A stretch of 64,000 bases of DNA from Prochlorococcus sp. AG-409-K04 (GCA_003215555.1 QCKE01000003.1:62001-126000), one strand, 5' to 3'. Positions 17,657 to 26,679 are shown, counted from the stretch's first letter. Made by a program: numbers and translations. The notes: generated from the letters alone by a model not told the origin.

Positions 17657-19444
17657 TTATTTGCTCCTGGATATTTCAGTTATTACATCATCGATAGCTT
17701 GTTTTGTATCAAGCAATTTTGTGTTTCCGCTTCCGCGCTCTCTAAGTTCTACTTTGTTTGCTTTGGAGTCTCGACCAGCAATAATTTTCCATGGTATGCC
17801 AATGAGATCTGCATCTTTGAATTTGACTCCCGCTCTTTCATCTCTGTCATCAATTAATGCATCTATACCGCTCTCGACAAGTTCTTGATATATAGTCTCT
17901 CCAAGTTTTTTTTGAATTTCATCTTTGATATTTGCAATTATTACAACTATTTCAAAGGGTGCAATTGCTAATGGCCATATTATTCCTGAATTGTCATGAC
18001 TTTGTTCGACTGCGGCTTGGGCAAGTCGAGAAACACCTATCCCATAGCACCCCATCCACAAAGGTTCTTCAATTCCTAAATCATTGGTAAAAGTAGCACC
18101 TAATGATTTTGAGTATTTGCATCCTAATTGAAAAATATGCCCAATTTCTATACCTCTTTTCTCTATAAGCATTTGATTAATGTCATGAGTAGATCTTTCG
18201 CCTGCTTGAGCTGTCCTAATGTCAACTACCTCTGGCTTTTCATCAAATAATGACCAATTAGCAAAAACTTTATGCTGATTAAGTTTGTTTGCACCACATA
18301 CAAACGATTCTAAATTAGCAGCAGTATGATCAGCAAATCTAATAAATTTTTTTCTAATATTTTTTGCTTTAACTAGAAAAGAATTGCTAAGATCTGGTCC
18401 AATAAAACCAATTGGTATTTCATTTAAACTATAAGATTCTAGGTCACCTTTATCGATTAGTTTTAAACTTAAAATAGACTGTTTTAGATGTTTACTTATC
18501 TCATTAATAACTTTGACTTCGTTTAATTCCTGATCTCCTCTTATGCTTATTAAAACTGGTTGTAATTCATTGCTCTCTGTCATTGCTAAGATTAAAATAA
18601 CCTTAATGATTTGAGAAGGATCAAAGCCCTGTTTTTCGCAAAGAAGTTCTATGCTTTTTTGATCAATTGTTTCTCTTATTTCAACAGGTTTTTTAGGTAA
18701 AAAGCTTGCTTCTCTTGCTTTTGATACAGCCTTTTCCTGATTAGCTGCATACTTTTTATCTGGACTTATTAAAATTAAATCCTCACCGGCTTCTGCTGTC
18801 ACCATAAACTCCCTAGATTCAGCACCACCTATTGCTCCACTATCCGCATCTACAGAAACAGTTTCAATACCACATCTTTTAAAAATGTTCTGATATGCAT
18901 CATTCATTTCTAGATATGTTTTCTTTAGATCCTTTTCATTGGAATGAAATGAATAAGCATCTTTCATTATGAACTCTCTACTTCTCATTAGTCCAAATCT
19001 TGGTCTAATTTCGTCTCTAAATTTTGTTTGTATTTGATAAATATTTATGGGAAGTTGCTTGTATGAGCGTATGGTTTCTGCGGCTAATTTAGTTATTACT
19101 TCTTCATGAGTAGGACCTAGGCCAAGCTCTTTTCCTTGTCTATCTGTAAGGTGAAACATTATCCCTTCCCCTGCAGTGTAACCATTCCATCTACCAGTTT
19201 GTTGCCATATCTCAGAGGGATGAAGCTGTGGCAACAGCGTTTCCAAGCAGCCTTTTGCATTCAGCTCTTCTTGGATAATGCAAGTAATTTTTTTTAGAAC
19301 TCTCAACATTAATGGCATATATGCATATATGCCCGAAGTGACTCTTTTGATAAAGCCGCCTCTTATTAGTAATTGGTGTGAAGCTATTTCGGCGTCGGCG
19401 GGGGTGTCCCGCAGCGTCACCAGCATCAGGCGGGAGACGCGCAT
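17657..19444 (-). CDS. proS: Prolyl-tRNA synthetase
   Basis: This is a class II synthetase of the bacterial type, 595 residues. Motif 1 lies in the N-terminal 150 residues. Motif 2 is RDEIRPRFGLMRSREFIMKDAYSFH. An inserted editing domain spans roughly 220-400. Motif 3 is CYGIGVSRLAQAAVEQSHD, and the C-terminal part is an anticodon-binding domain. The start ATG at 19444 begins MRVSRLMLVTLRDTPADAE. The first 54 bases are about 74 percent G+C while the rest of the gene is AT-rich like its neighbours (see findings). Confidence 0.96.
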   Translation of the reverse strand: MRVSRLMLVTLRDTPADAEIASHQLLIRGGFIKRVTSGIYAYMPLMLRVLKKITCIIQEELNAKGCLETLLPQLHPSEIWQQTGRWNGYTAGEGIMFHLTDRQGKELGLGPTHEEVITKLAAETIRSYKQLPINIYQIQTKFRDEIRPRFGLMRSREFIMKDAYSFHSNEKDLKKTYLEMNDAYQNIFKRCGIETVSVDADSGAIGGAESREFMVTAEAGEDLILISPDKKYAANQEKAVSKAREASFLPKKPVEIRETIDQKSIELLCEKQGFDPSQIIKVILILAMTESNELQPVLISIRGDQELNEVKVINEISKHLKQSILSLKLIDKGDLESYSLNEIPIGFIGPDLSNSFLVKAKNIRKKFIRFADHTAANLESFVCGANKLNQHKVFANWSLFDEKPEVVDIRTAQAGERSTHDINQMLIEKRGIEIGHIFQLGCKYSKSLGATFTNDLGIEEPLWMGCYGIGVSRLAQAAVEQSHDNSGIIWPLAIAPFEIVVIIANIKDEIQKKLGETIYQELVESGIDALIDDRDERAGVKFKDADLIGIPWKIIAGRDSKANKVELRERGSGNTKLLDTKQAIDDVITEISRSK

Positions 19445-19639
19445 TGAACTTTCTCCTGGATATCAAAACTACAATAATATCTTGATGAATTTGCCAATTG
19501 CAAAAGTGTCCTGTTAATAGGTTTCTGTATAGTACTCTTTTAGTTGATCTGCTATCTTCTGACAAGTTTTCGCCAGGAATAAATGATTATTGATTCCTTG
19601 GCGTTAAACTTCTTATAAACTGGTAATCCTTGTGAGTCC

Positions 19640-19999
19640 ATGCTTGAAGCAGGCCCTAACTCATTCGATGCAGAGTCTGAATCTCTTGTTGGTATAGACG
19701 ATGTGCAAAAATCTTTGAATAGATCCAGAGCATCTGTTTATAGGTATACAAATACTGATACACGTAATTTAAATCCACCTTTTAATCCGAGAAAATTAAA
19801 TCCTGAGTTTCGACGGGATCAGAAAGATCCTCTTATGTTTCATTCAAATGAAGTAGCAAGGTTTGCAAAAGATATATTAAGAATTAAAGAGGTTACTGTT
19901 GAAGTATTGAATTCTCCTTCTACTGCTACACAGAATGTCTTAGTTGCTATTCTTGAAGAGCTTAAAATTATTAGTACACGTTTAGAAAAGATGAATTAG
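19640..19999 (+). CDS. Conserved hypothetical, possible DNA-binding (winged-helix/resolvase-like) protein
   Basis: The 119-residue product has a helix-turn-helix-like segment near 21-41 (GIDDVQKSLNRSRASVYRYT), similar to the start of MerR or resolvase-type recognition domains. Then comes the charged Pro/Asn-rich stretch NPPFNPRKLNPEFRRDQ and a C-terminal helix that may form a coiled coil (ILEELKIISTRLEKM). It is divergent from proS across a 195-base gap. I do not recognise a characterised homologue; a small DNA-binding role is inferred. Confidence 0.6.
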   Translation: MLEAGPNSFDAESESLVGIDDVQKSLNRSRASVYRYTNTDTRNLNPPFNPRKLNPEFRRDQKDPLMFHSNEVARFAKDILRIKEVTVEVLNSPSTATQNVLVAILEELKIISTRLEKMN

Positions 20000-20002
20000 A
20001 TT

Positions 20003-20053
20003 TATATTTTATATTAAATAATCTAAAATCAGATCATTTAATATAAAAATATA
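20003..20053. terminator. AT-only stem-loop after the hypothetical gene
   Basis: A 17-base arm (20003-20019) and an 18-base arm (20036-20053) are inverted copies with one extra A in the right arm, separated by 16 bases. It begins 4 bases after the stop of the preceding gene. The stem is almost entirely A-T and there is no clear U-tract. It may end transcription or protect a 3' end. The remaining 210 bases before the next gene are AT-rich with no other feature. Confidence 0.35.
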
Positions 20054-20266
20054 ATGTTAATTTATTGATAGAGAATTTGTTGAAATTTAGTTTTTTTGCT
20101 TTGTATTTATTTTATTAGAAAAGAAAAACTTTGTTTTTTTAAGTAGATTAAGCGTATTTTTGACTATGATCTTCTGTGTAGACAATTTTGTAAAACATCT
20201 CTCTCTACTCTTTTAAGTAAAGAGCATATTTGCAATTATCATTTTGTCTTTTATGACGATTACCAA

Positions 20267-20791
20267 ATGGATTTGCATCTTCTTACACCTTCACCCTTGC
20301 CTGGTTTAGTAAATCTAGTTGTAGAAATACCAGCAGGCAGTAGAAATAAATATGAATATCTAGCAGAAGCTGGAACTATGGCTTTAGATCGAGTTCTTCA
20401 TTCTTCTGTGAGATACCCTTTTGATTATGGATTTATTCCTAATACACTGGCAGAAGATGGAGCTCCTTTAGATGCAATGGTAATAATGGAGGAGCCTACA
20501 TTTGCTGGTTGTTTAATAAAGGCTAGGCCTATAGGTGTTTTGGATATGCATGATTCTGGAGCATACGATGGCAAGCTATTGTGTGTTCCAGTTGCGGACC
20601 CTCGTCAAAAAGGTATTACAAGTATTCGGCAGATTGCACCAAATCAACTTGAAGATGTGGCGGAGTTTTTTAGAACATATAAAAGTCTTGAAGGAAGAGT
20701 AGTTGTGATTGATGGTTGGAGAGATCATGATGCTGTCCATGATTTATTGCAAATATGTATAGATGCTAAAATTAAAAAAAGAAGAGGTTAA
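20267..20791 (+). CDS. Family I inorganic pyrophosphatase homologue lacking a catalytic Asp
   Basis: The 174-residue protein resembles the usual cyanobacterial soluble pyrophosphatase in length and in EIPAGSRNKYEY, ALDRVLHSS, YPFDYGFIPNTLAEDG, KARPIG and FFRTYKSLEG. The metal loop should read D-G-D-P-x-D but reads DGAPLD (Asp64, Ala66, Asp69; codon GCT at 20462-20464). The missing residue corresponds to Asp67 of the E. coli enzyme, which activates the attacking water. Other ligands (Glu of VVE, KYE, Asp of MHD, YDGK, YK) remain. It should fold and may bind metal or pyrophosphate, but strong activity is doubtful. The ppa at 4625 keeps all residues. Confidence 0.88.
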   Translation: MDLHLLTPSPLPGLVNLVVEIPAGSRNKYEYLAEAGTMALDRVLHSSVRYPFDYGFIPNTLAEDGAPLDAMVIMEEPTFAGCLIKARPIGVLDMHDSGAYDGKLLCVPVADPRQKGITSIRQIAPNQLEDVAEFFRTYKSLEGRVVVIDGWRDHDAVHDLLQICIDAKIKKRRG

Positions 20792-20812
20792 TATAATATT
20801 TTATTTTAATCT

Positions 20813-21175
20813 ATGGTAAGCTCTCTGAAGATTTATAGCTATGTAAAATGCGGAACATGTAAAAAAGCAATTTCATGGTTAAAATCAAATAATATAGAAT
20901 TTAAACTTTTAGATATAATTGAAAATCCACCTTCAAGAGATTCTATTATTGAAGCAATCAGTCAATTGGGAGATATTAAATACCTTTTGAATACTAGTGG
21001 TAAAAGTTATCGTTCTATAGGTGCAGGAGTTATAAAATCAATGCCTAGAGATAAAGTGATTCAACTATTAATTTCCGATAGCAAACTATTAAAAAGACCT
21101 TTTTTGATAAGTGACAAAGGTAGGATTTTAGTAGGTTTTAATGAAGATAAATGGATTGATACTCTTTTGATTTGA
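20813..21175 (+). CDS. ArsC/Spx-family thioredoxin-fold protein
   Basis: The 120-residue product begins LKIYSYVKCGTCKKAISWL, with the CxxC and following Lys typical of the Spx/MgsR/YffB group. It later has LNTSGKSYRS, LLKRPFLISDKGRILVGFNED and an acidic C-terminal end. Members are either glutaredoxin-coupled arsenate reductases or RNA-polymerase-binding regulators. The CxxC and the RPFLI motif fit the Spx/YffB side. It is 21 bases after the second pyrophosphatase gene and may be co-transcribed with it. No function is assigned. Confidence 0.8.
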   Translation: MVSSLKIYSYVKCGTCKKAISWLKSNNIEFKLLDIIENPPSRDSIIEAISQLGDIKYLLNTSGKSYRSIGAGVIKSMPRDKVIQLLISDSKLLKRPFLISDKGRILVGFNEDKWIDTLLI

Positions 21176-21347
21176 GATTATTATTATCTATATTATGAAT
21201 TATTAGATACAATTTTTGCTTTTTTCTTTTATCTTTTTTACTAGTAGTAATGACCATGATGATTTAATCTTACTTTGGGTTGATAATATGTAAAGATAAA
21301 TTGTATGATCATAGTCAACATTTCAAACTGATCTATTAAATAGATTT

Positions 21348-22070
21348 GTGATTAAATTTCCAAGCCAGAACTCAAAAAAATCTGCAAAAACTATTGATAA
21401 GAATGGTTTCTCATTTTTGAAATTGAATGAGGTTTGGGAATTCTTTGGCCCAATAGTTATTGCTTTTTCATTTATCACTGGAATTAGACATTTTATTGCT
21501 GAAGCTAGATATATCCCATCTGGATCTATGTTGCCTACTCTTCAAATAAATGATCGACTTGTCGTGGAAAAGATTTCATTTAAGAGAAGATCTCCACGGC
21601 GAGGAGAAGTTGTTGTATTTAATTCTCCTTTCTCTTTTGATAAGAATTTGCTGGCCACCCGATCAACACCTCTGCCATCACGATTTAAATGTGCGATGAC
21701 AGCTCTTCCTATAATTAGCTCTGTCCCTTGGATCGTAGATCGAGCCTGTCACGCATATATCAAGCGTGTTGTTGCTATACCTGGAGATACTGTGATTGTA
21801 AATAATCAAGGGAAAGTTTTGTTAAATAGCCAATTATTAAAGGAGCCATATGTTAGACATTTTTGTGCCATTTCCGAGTCAATTTCTGATAATTGCAAGA
21901 CAAGAAAGCTTGAAGTACCACCTAAACATGTGTTTGTTTTAGGGGATAATCGTTCTAATAGTTGGGACGGGCGTTATTGGCCAGGAAATGGACTCTTACC
22001 AGAAAAACAAATTCTTGGTAAAGCTGTTTGGCGATTTTGGCCAATTTCTAGAATAGGTGATATAGATTAG
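21348..22070 (+). CDS. lepB: Signal peptidase I
   Basis: This S26 peptidase cleaves signal peptides at the outer face of the cytoplasmic or thylakoid membrane. The GTG-started 240-residue protein has one N-terminal membrane segment (about 30-50). The catalytic Ser is Ser60 in SGSMLPTL, the general base Lys is Lys139 in YIKRVVAIPGD, and boxes D/E are VFVLGDNRSNSWDGRYWP. About 40 extra residues between boxes B and D (FDKNLLATRSTPLPSRFKCA region) form an insertion with two Cys. It converges on the dihydroorotase-like gene with 3 bases between stops. Confidence 0.93.
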   Translation: MIKFPSQNSKKSAKTIDKNGFSFLKLNEVWEFFGPIVIAFSFITGIRHFIAEARYIPSGSMLPTLQINDRLVVEKISFKRRSPRRGEVVVFNSPFSFDKNLLATRSTPLPSRFKCAMTALPIISSVPWIVDRACHAYIKRVVAIPGDTVIVNNQGKVLLNSQLLKEPYVRHFCAISESISDNCKTRKLEVPPKHVFVLGDNRSNSWDGRYWPGNGLLPEKQILGKAVWRFWPISRIGDID

Positions 22071-22073
22071 ATA

Positions 22074-23336
22074 TTAGCTATTAAGACCACAAGAGATTAT
22101 TTTCCCTCTAATTGTAATACCTTCCCAAGGTTGGTTTGAAGTGGTTTTACATCCTACATAACTATATTTTTTTGTTTGTACCCATTTTTTTTCTGGGTCA
22201 AATAATAACCATCGGTTACTACCGACAATTAGCTTTTCAATAGGTGAATTTAGCATTCTTGAAGGACCGAAACTAATTGCATCCCATAGTTCTTCTATAG
22301 ACCAGTTTGATCTTTGTATGAGTTCATTCCATAAGGCAGGTAGAACTAAATGATAACCACTTAAGCCTGGAATTTGATAGGCTAAAGGTTTAGAACTTTC
22401 GATCTCATCTAACGATATTGAATGTACTGATACACCTGTTAATGTTTTTTTTCTCAATGCATTCTTGAGACTTTTTCGGTCTTTGAAGCTACCAATTGAG
22501 GGTGATACATTCATACCTATATCTGTATAGCTAATAGTTGATTGATCTGCTACTAAATGCCACCAGCATACACTTGCCATTGGTTTTGATAAACATTTCT
22601 CTAGCATGGAAACGCCAGCACAAGTAGATAAGTTCATCAACCTAATATTGCTATCCGGATGTTGCTTGTGTAACTCCAAGAGTGTTCCCAATGGAAGTGT
22701 TTCACTTGCTACTGGATCAGGTTGAAAACCAGAACGTAGTGCTTCTATACATTCACGAACTACTCCTTTACCTTTTATATTTTTGTCTCTTGGTGCAACT
22801 AGAATTGGCTTCCCTTTTGCTTCGTTAAGCATTAATCCTTTTTTTAGTAATTCAGGTGGAATAATAAAGTCATCATCTGCTAATCCTATTGCCCCATATT
22901 TTATCAAATCTTTGTGAGAGCTTAGTTCTTTCCCTTTCCCTTCTTGGCTAAACCCCGCCCATAAATGTATTAACACATCCTGTGAACGCTCGGGTAAGTA
23001 ATGTAGATATTCAGGCTGGTCTCTCCATAAGTTGCTTTTCGGCAAGAGTGCGATTTGACCATAACCTGCTGAAGTGGCTTTGACAACAAGGCTTTGAAGT
23101 GTTTCTGTTTTTCCGTTAATTGGGGTCTCAAGGAATGAATGAGGGTCTACTAAGCAAGGAGCAAACAAAAGCTTTTCAGCTGGTATTGCGTTAAGGCCAA
23201 GTTCATGCGACATTATTCTTGCCTCGTCGCCAAATGCTTGTATGCGATTATCTTTAATTAATACAGCAGAGATAACAGTCTTTTGCTGAGGACCAAAAAG
23301 AATACGGATTGGATCGAACAAGCACAATTTATTCAT
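22074..23336 (-). CDS. Dihydroorotase-like amidohydrolase homologue with degenerate metal site
   Basis: The 420-residue protein follows the layout of dihydroorotase: an N-terminal strand pair, LFAPCLVDPHSFLETP, GLADDDF, and a C-terminal strand domain. The active-site pattern is broken. D-x-H-x-H-x-R reads DPHSFLE, so the second His and the Arg are lost. The STxxG region is NLSTCAG without the expected His. The late Asp of the TDHAPH type is absent. It is therefore probably not a dihydroorotase. Comparable dead homologues act as structural partners of aspartate transcarbamoylase in some bacteria, but no partner is nearby. It is 4 bases past the stop of lepB and directly follows the double phosphatase gene. 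Confidence 0.78.
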   Translation of the reverse strand: MNKLCLFDPIRILFGPQQKTVISAVLIKDNRIQAFGDEARIMSHELGLNAIPAEKLLFAPCLVDPHSFLETPINGKTETLQSLVVKATSAGYGQIALLPKSNLWRDQPEYLHYLPERSQDVLIHLWAGFSQEGKGKELSSHKDLIKYGAIGLADDDFIIPPELLKKGLMLNEAKGKPILVAPRDKNIKGKGVVRECIEALRSGFQPDPVASETLPLGTLLELHKQHPDSNIRLMNLSTCAGVSMLEKCLSKPMASVCWWHLVADQSTISYTDIGMNVSPSIGSFKDRKSLKNALRKKTLTGVSVHSISLDEIESSKPLAYQIPGLSGYHLVLPALWNELIQRSNWSIEELWDAISFGPSRMLNSPIEKLIVGSNRWLLFDPEKKWVQTKKYSYVGCKTTSNQPWEGITIRGKIISCGLNS

Positions 23337-23340
23337 TTGT

Positions 23341-24672
23341 TTAGAGTGCTCCCTGAGCTGTATTGTCTAGAATGCCTCCTAAATGAGAGGTATAATTAAG
23401 ACATATAACTATATCTGGGTGGTCTTTTTCCTGAATTATATCGATTACTGTAATTCCACCATTGCCTTGTTTTACCTTCCATATGTCTGCAGTGGAAAGT
23501 CCGAGAAGATGACATATAATTGTTTTATTGACTGCATCATGGGCTACTACTAGGGCTGTTTCGTTCTGACAAAGGTTGTTGCAGATATCTTTCCAGCACT
23601 TTAATGCACGTTTAGACACATCGTTTATAGTTTCACCATTTGGCATTTGAACCATTTCAGGAGTGGTTTGCCATTGGTTTAACAAATCTCCCCACTCTGC
23701 AATAATTTCTTCTTCTAACTTTCCTTCCCATAACCCATGACCTATCTCTATAAGCTCTTCTCTTTGTTGGATTTTAATAGAAGGGTGATCTCTTAATATT
23801 AACTTCGCGGTTTCTATAGGCCTAGACATTGAGCTACTAAAAGCTTTTTGAAAGATTACATTTTTTAAGGCTTTACCTGCAGATAAGGCTTGTTTCTTTC
23901 CATTTTCATTGAGAGGAATATCTATCTGTCCTTGAAATCGACCTTCTCTGTTCCAGTTTGTTTCTCCATGACGTACAAGTATGATACGAGGGTTATTTGT
24001 TTTTTTGGGCAGGCTGGTATTTAGATGAGCTGTGTTATTAAGAGATTCAATTTGTACATCAAGTTTATGATTTTCTTTTTTATTTATATTTAGTATTGAT
24101 ATTGAGGAATTATCTAGTTTGAGTCTTTGAAAACCATCTTTAGGTTCATTTAGTAATTTTAGAATAAGACAACGGAGGATTGCATTATGAGCTACCACTA
24201 CTACATTTTGATTTTCATCAGGATCATGAGCGACGAATATTTTGTTTAGAAAATTTTCAGCTTGATCCATTAATTCTTTGATAGGACTGAATCTATTACC
24301 ATTTTTGCGAAGCAAAGTTAGATCATATGGACATTTTTTCCAAGTTCGATATGCGTCATGGTATTTAGTTTTCACATCATCAACGCTAAGTCCACTCCAT
24401 GGCTCTAGGTCAATTTCTAAAAGATCATTGTCTATAATTGGATTTAGAGTTACTTTTTGATTTTTTCCAACTTCTATAGCAGTATTTAAGGCTCTTTGCA
24501 GTGGAGAACTATATATTACTTGAATGGGTAATGGATGCAGGGCTTCGCCAGCTTTTTTTGCTTGAAGTAATCCTTCCTCAGTGAGATTGGACAGGTCATT
24601 TCTGCCTTGTATTCGGTTCTCACGGTTGTAGCTACTTAAACCATGTCGTATTAGGAGAAGGCGTAGAGTCAT
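23341..24672 (-). CDS. Tandem two-domain histidine phosphatase (phosphoglycerate mutase superfamily)
   Basis: Two complete histidine-phosphatase domains are fused in 443 residues. Domain 1 (1-200) has LLIRHGLSSYNRENRIQGR and VVVVAHNAILRC. Domain 2 (about 225-425) has ILVRHGETNWNREGRFQGQ and LVVAHDAVNKTI. Both keep the RHG phospho-acceptor His and the distal His, so both may be active. Substrates in this family include phosphoglycerate, phosphoserine and alpha-ribazole phosphate, and they cannot be read from sequence. The stop is 4 bases from the start of the dihydroorotase-like gene on the same strand. Confidence 0.87.
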   Translation of the reverse strand: MTLRLLLIRHGLSSYNRENRIQGRNDLSNLTEEGLLQAKKAGEALHPLPIQVIYSSPLQRALNTAIEVGKNQKVTLNPIIDNDLLEIDLEPWSGLSVDDVKTKYHDAYRTWKKCPYDLTLLRKNGNRFSPIKELMDQAENFLNKIFVAHDPDENQNVVVVAHNAILRCLILKLLNEPKDGFQRLKLDNSSISILNINKKENHKLDVQIESLNNTAHLNTSLPKKTNNPRIILVRHGETNWNREGRFQGQIDIPLNENGKKQALSAGKALKNVIFQKAFSSSMSRPIETAKLILRDHPSIKIQQREELIEIGHGLWEGKLEEEIIAEWGDLLNQWQTTPEMVQMPNGETINDVSKRALKCWKDICNNLCQNETALVVAHDAVNKTIICHLLGLSTADIWKVKQGNGGITVIDIIQEKDHPDIVICLNYTSHLGGILDNTAQGAL

Positions 24673-24780
24673 TGGCAGAGGTTTTTTACGAATTTATACT
24701 TTGGATACGGTCTCAACTTAATCTTGTTTGGAAGATGAGATTTGTTTTTTGGTCATTTCTTTTCTTTGAGTTTATCTCTT

Positions 24781-26136
24781 ATGAATAAATCCCCGTCTCG
24801 ATTGAAGTTATTGCTGGCTATTTTCTCACTTCTTTTAACAATATTAATTTGGCAACGTGGTTTGCAGCAAAGTTTTGATAGACCTTCTGTAAGTCCACAA
24901 CTGGCACTGAATCAAAGAGAAATAGGTTTTCTAGCAGCTCCTTCCTTGCCTACGACTATAAGACCATTGTTGGTGGGTGAAGATCCGAAATTGGAGCTAA
25001 AACAAATTTTGCAAGAGCTGCCTATTGATCAAATGAGTAATAGAGAGAGACTACTACTTGTAGCTCTTGAAGATTCTCAGGACAAGCGCCTTGCTCTTCT
25101 TGAGGAAACTTTTGAAGAGGACGAGTTGGAAAAAGTTAGAAAGAATTTTTTAGAAAATCTTGAGAGGAGAACAACATCAAAGGTTTCAATCGGAACAGTA
25201 GAGTCTCTAAAAATAGATCCTTTGCTATATAGACTTTCTTGTCTTTCAACAGAAGGAGATGTGGAAATTTGTTTTGATCGGAGGGTATCAAGGATTAATG
25301 TGTTGAGATTGCTTTTAAGTCAATTAATACCTTTAGTTGCAACTTTACTTGGGATATTTTTGTTGCTGTGGCAAGCGTGGATTTTCTTCAAGAAATCATC
25401 ACCACCATGGCCTGAAATACTTGCCTTACCTGTTTCTACCATTGATATGGTAATTCTTGTTGCAGGTGGTTTTGTTGTTTTAGGAGAACTAATTACACCC
25501 TTGATTGCACTCCCAATAGGAGAGGTTCTTACTCAGGCAATTTCTAGTCCTTTAAAAGAATCTATCAAGGTTTTGGTAGGTTATATTGCAATGACTATTC
25601 CACCATTATTCATATTAAGAAAACAGATAACTAGTTTGAGTGAAAATACATTAGAAGGTGATTTTTTTCAATGGGGATTGAGCGTTTTTCCAAAGGCAGC
25701 TTTAGAGGCGATGAAAGGTTGGTTAATGGTAATGCCAGTTGTATTGCTAATTAGCTGGCTAACAACTTTTTTCTTTGGAGACCCTGGAGGTAGCAACCCT
25801 TTGCTTGAAATGGTGCTCAGTAGCAGAGATTTTTCGGCATTAGCTATTTTGTTTTTTACAACCGTTTTCATTGCTCCTTTGTTTGAAGAGTTTGTGTTCC
25901 GAGGGGCGCTACTTCCAGTTTTGTTAAAAGAGCAAGGTCGTGTTATTGCGATATTAGTAAGTGCTTTGATTTTTGCTTTAGCTCATTTGAGTGTTGGAGA
26001 AACTCCTCCTTTGTTTGTTTTAGGTATTGGGCTGGCTTTGATGCGTTTGAGTACAGGAAGGTTATTACCTTGTGTATTGATGCATTCGTTATGGAACGGC
26101 GTCACTTTTGTTAATTTGTTGATTTTAAGTGCTTAA
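24781..26136 (+). CDS. CPBP-family intramembrane metalloprotease
   Basis: The protein has an N-terminal membrane anchor (LLLAIFSLLLTILIW), then a soluble, acidic segment of about 150 residues, then about seven hydrophobic segments. The last third carries the CPBP (CAAX/bacteriocin-processing) motifs EEFVFRGALLPVLL, the intramembrane His of ALAHLSVGE, and MHSLWNGVTF, all retained. A TTG at 24742 would add 13 hydrophobic residues; the ATG at 24781 is preferred. Substrates are unknown; plant and cyanobacterial relatives sit in thylakoid or plasma membranes. Confidence 0.86.
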   Translation: MNKSPSRLKLLLAIFSLLLTILIWQRGLQQSFDRPSVSPQLALNQREIGFLAAPSLPTTIRPLLVGEDPKLELKQILQELPIDQMSNRERLLLVALEDSQDKRLALLEETFEEDELEKVRKNFLENLERRTTSKVSIGTVESLKIDPLLYRLSCLSTEGDVEICFDRRVSRINVLRLLLSQLIPLVATLLGIFLLLWQAWIFFKKSSPPWPEILALPVSTIDMVILVAGGFVVLGELITPLIALPIGEVLTQAISSPLKESIKVLVGYIAMTIPPLFILRKQITSLSENTLEGDFFQWGLSVFPKAALEAMKGWLMVMPVVLLISWLTTFFFGDPGGSNPLLEMVLSSRDFSALAILFFTTVFIAPLFEEFVFRGALLPVLLKEQGRVIAILVSALIFALAHLSVGETPPLFVLGIGLALMRLSTGRLLPCVLMHSLWNGVTFVNLLILSA

Positions 26137-26241
26137 TTACTTAAATTACCAATGATTTTTTTGTCTTATAGTAGTTATTGATGATTGACTTGATTAGTGC
26201 CTAAGGTTATAACTAATTATCTATAGTAATTTTAGTTAAAA

Positions 26242-26679
26242 TTGGTTGTTAATAGTAAATATTCGAAAAAGACATTGTCTTTTCTTAAAGGATCTATTCC
26301 TAATAAATATATATTTAAGAAACATCCCTTGTTGGCAGGTTTACATAGAGGTGTGGATGGGGCCTTAGTAGGTGTGATTGTCGCTTGTTCTTTAATGACT
26401 ACTTCTGTACTGCATTCACAACATTTGTGGACACGCAATTTTTCAAGGTTGCAACTTGCTAGGGATTTAGCCCATCGGTTAGAAGAATCAACGGCGATTT
26501 TAGAGAGATATTTTATTAGTAGTGCCTCTTATCCTAAATCTATGGTTGCGACTAAATCAGCTCATTTACTTTATGTGGATAGACCAATTGATAGGAAAGA
26601 GACACCTGTTAAAGATTTTTTAGAGACATTCAAGGATGATTTCTCAGTAGTTTTTTACCCTAATGCAAGTGGTTACTAA
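26242..26679 (+). CDS. Small bitopic membrane protein preceding ftsI, FtsL-like by position
   Basis: The product is 145 residues from a TTG start. It has a basic N-terminus (1-40), one transmembrane segment (about 40-58, ALVGVIVACSLMTTS), a helical stretch (RLQLARDLAHRLEESTAILERYF) and a short C-terminal tail ending NASGY. Its stop overlaps the ftsI start (TAATG), so the two are translationally coupled. FtsL is a bitopic coiled-coil protein usually encoded just before ftsI. No sequence identity to FtsL is claimed; the assignment is by topology and synteny. Confidence 0.6.
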   Translation: MVVNSKYSKKTLSFLKGSIPNKYIFKKHPLLAGLHRGVDGALVGVIVACSLMTTSVLHSQHLWTRNFSRLQLARDLAHRLEESTAILERYFISSASYPKSMVATKSAHLLYVDRPIDRKETPVKDFLETFKDDFSVVFYPNASGY

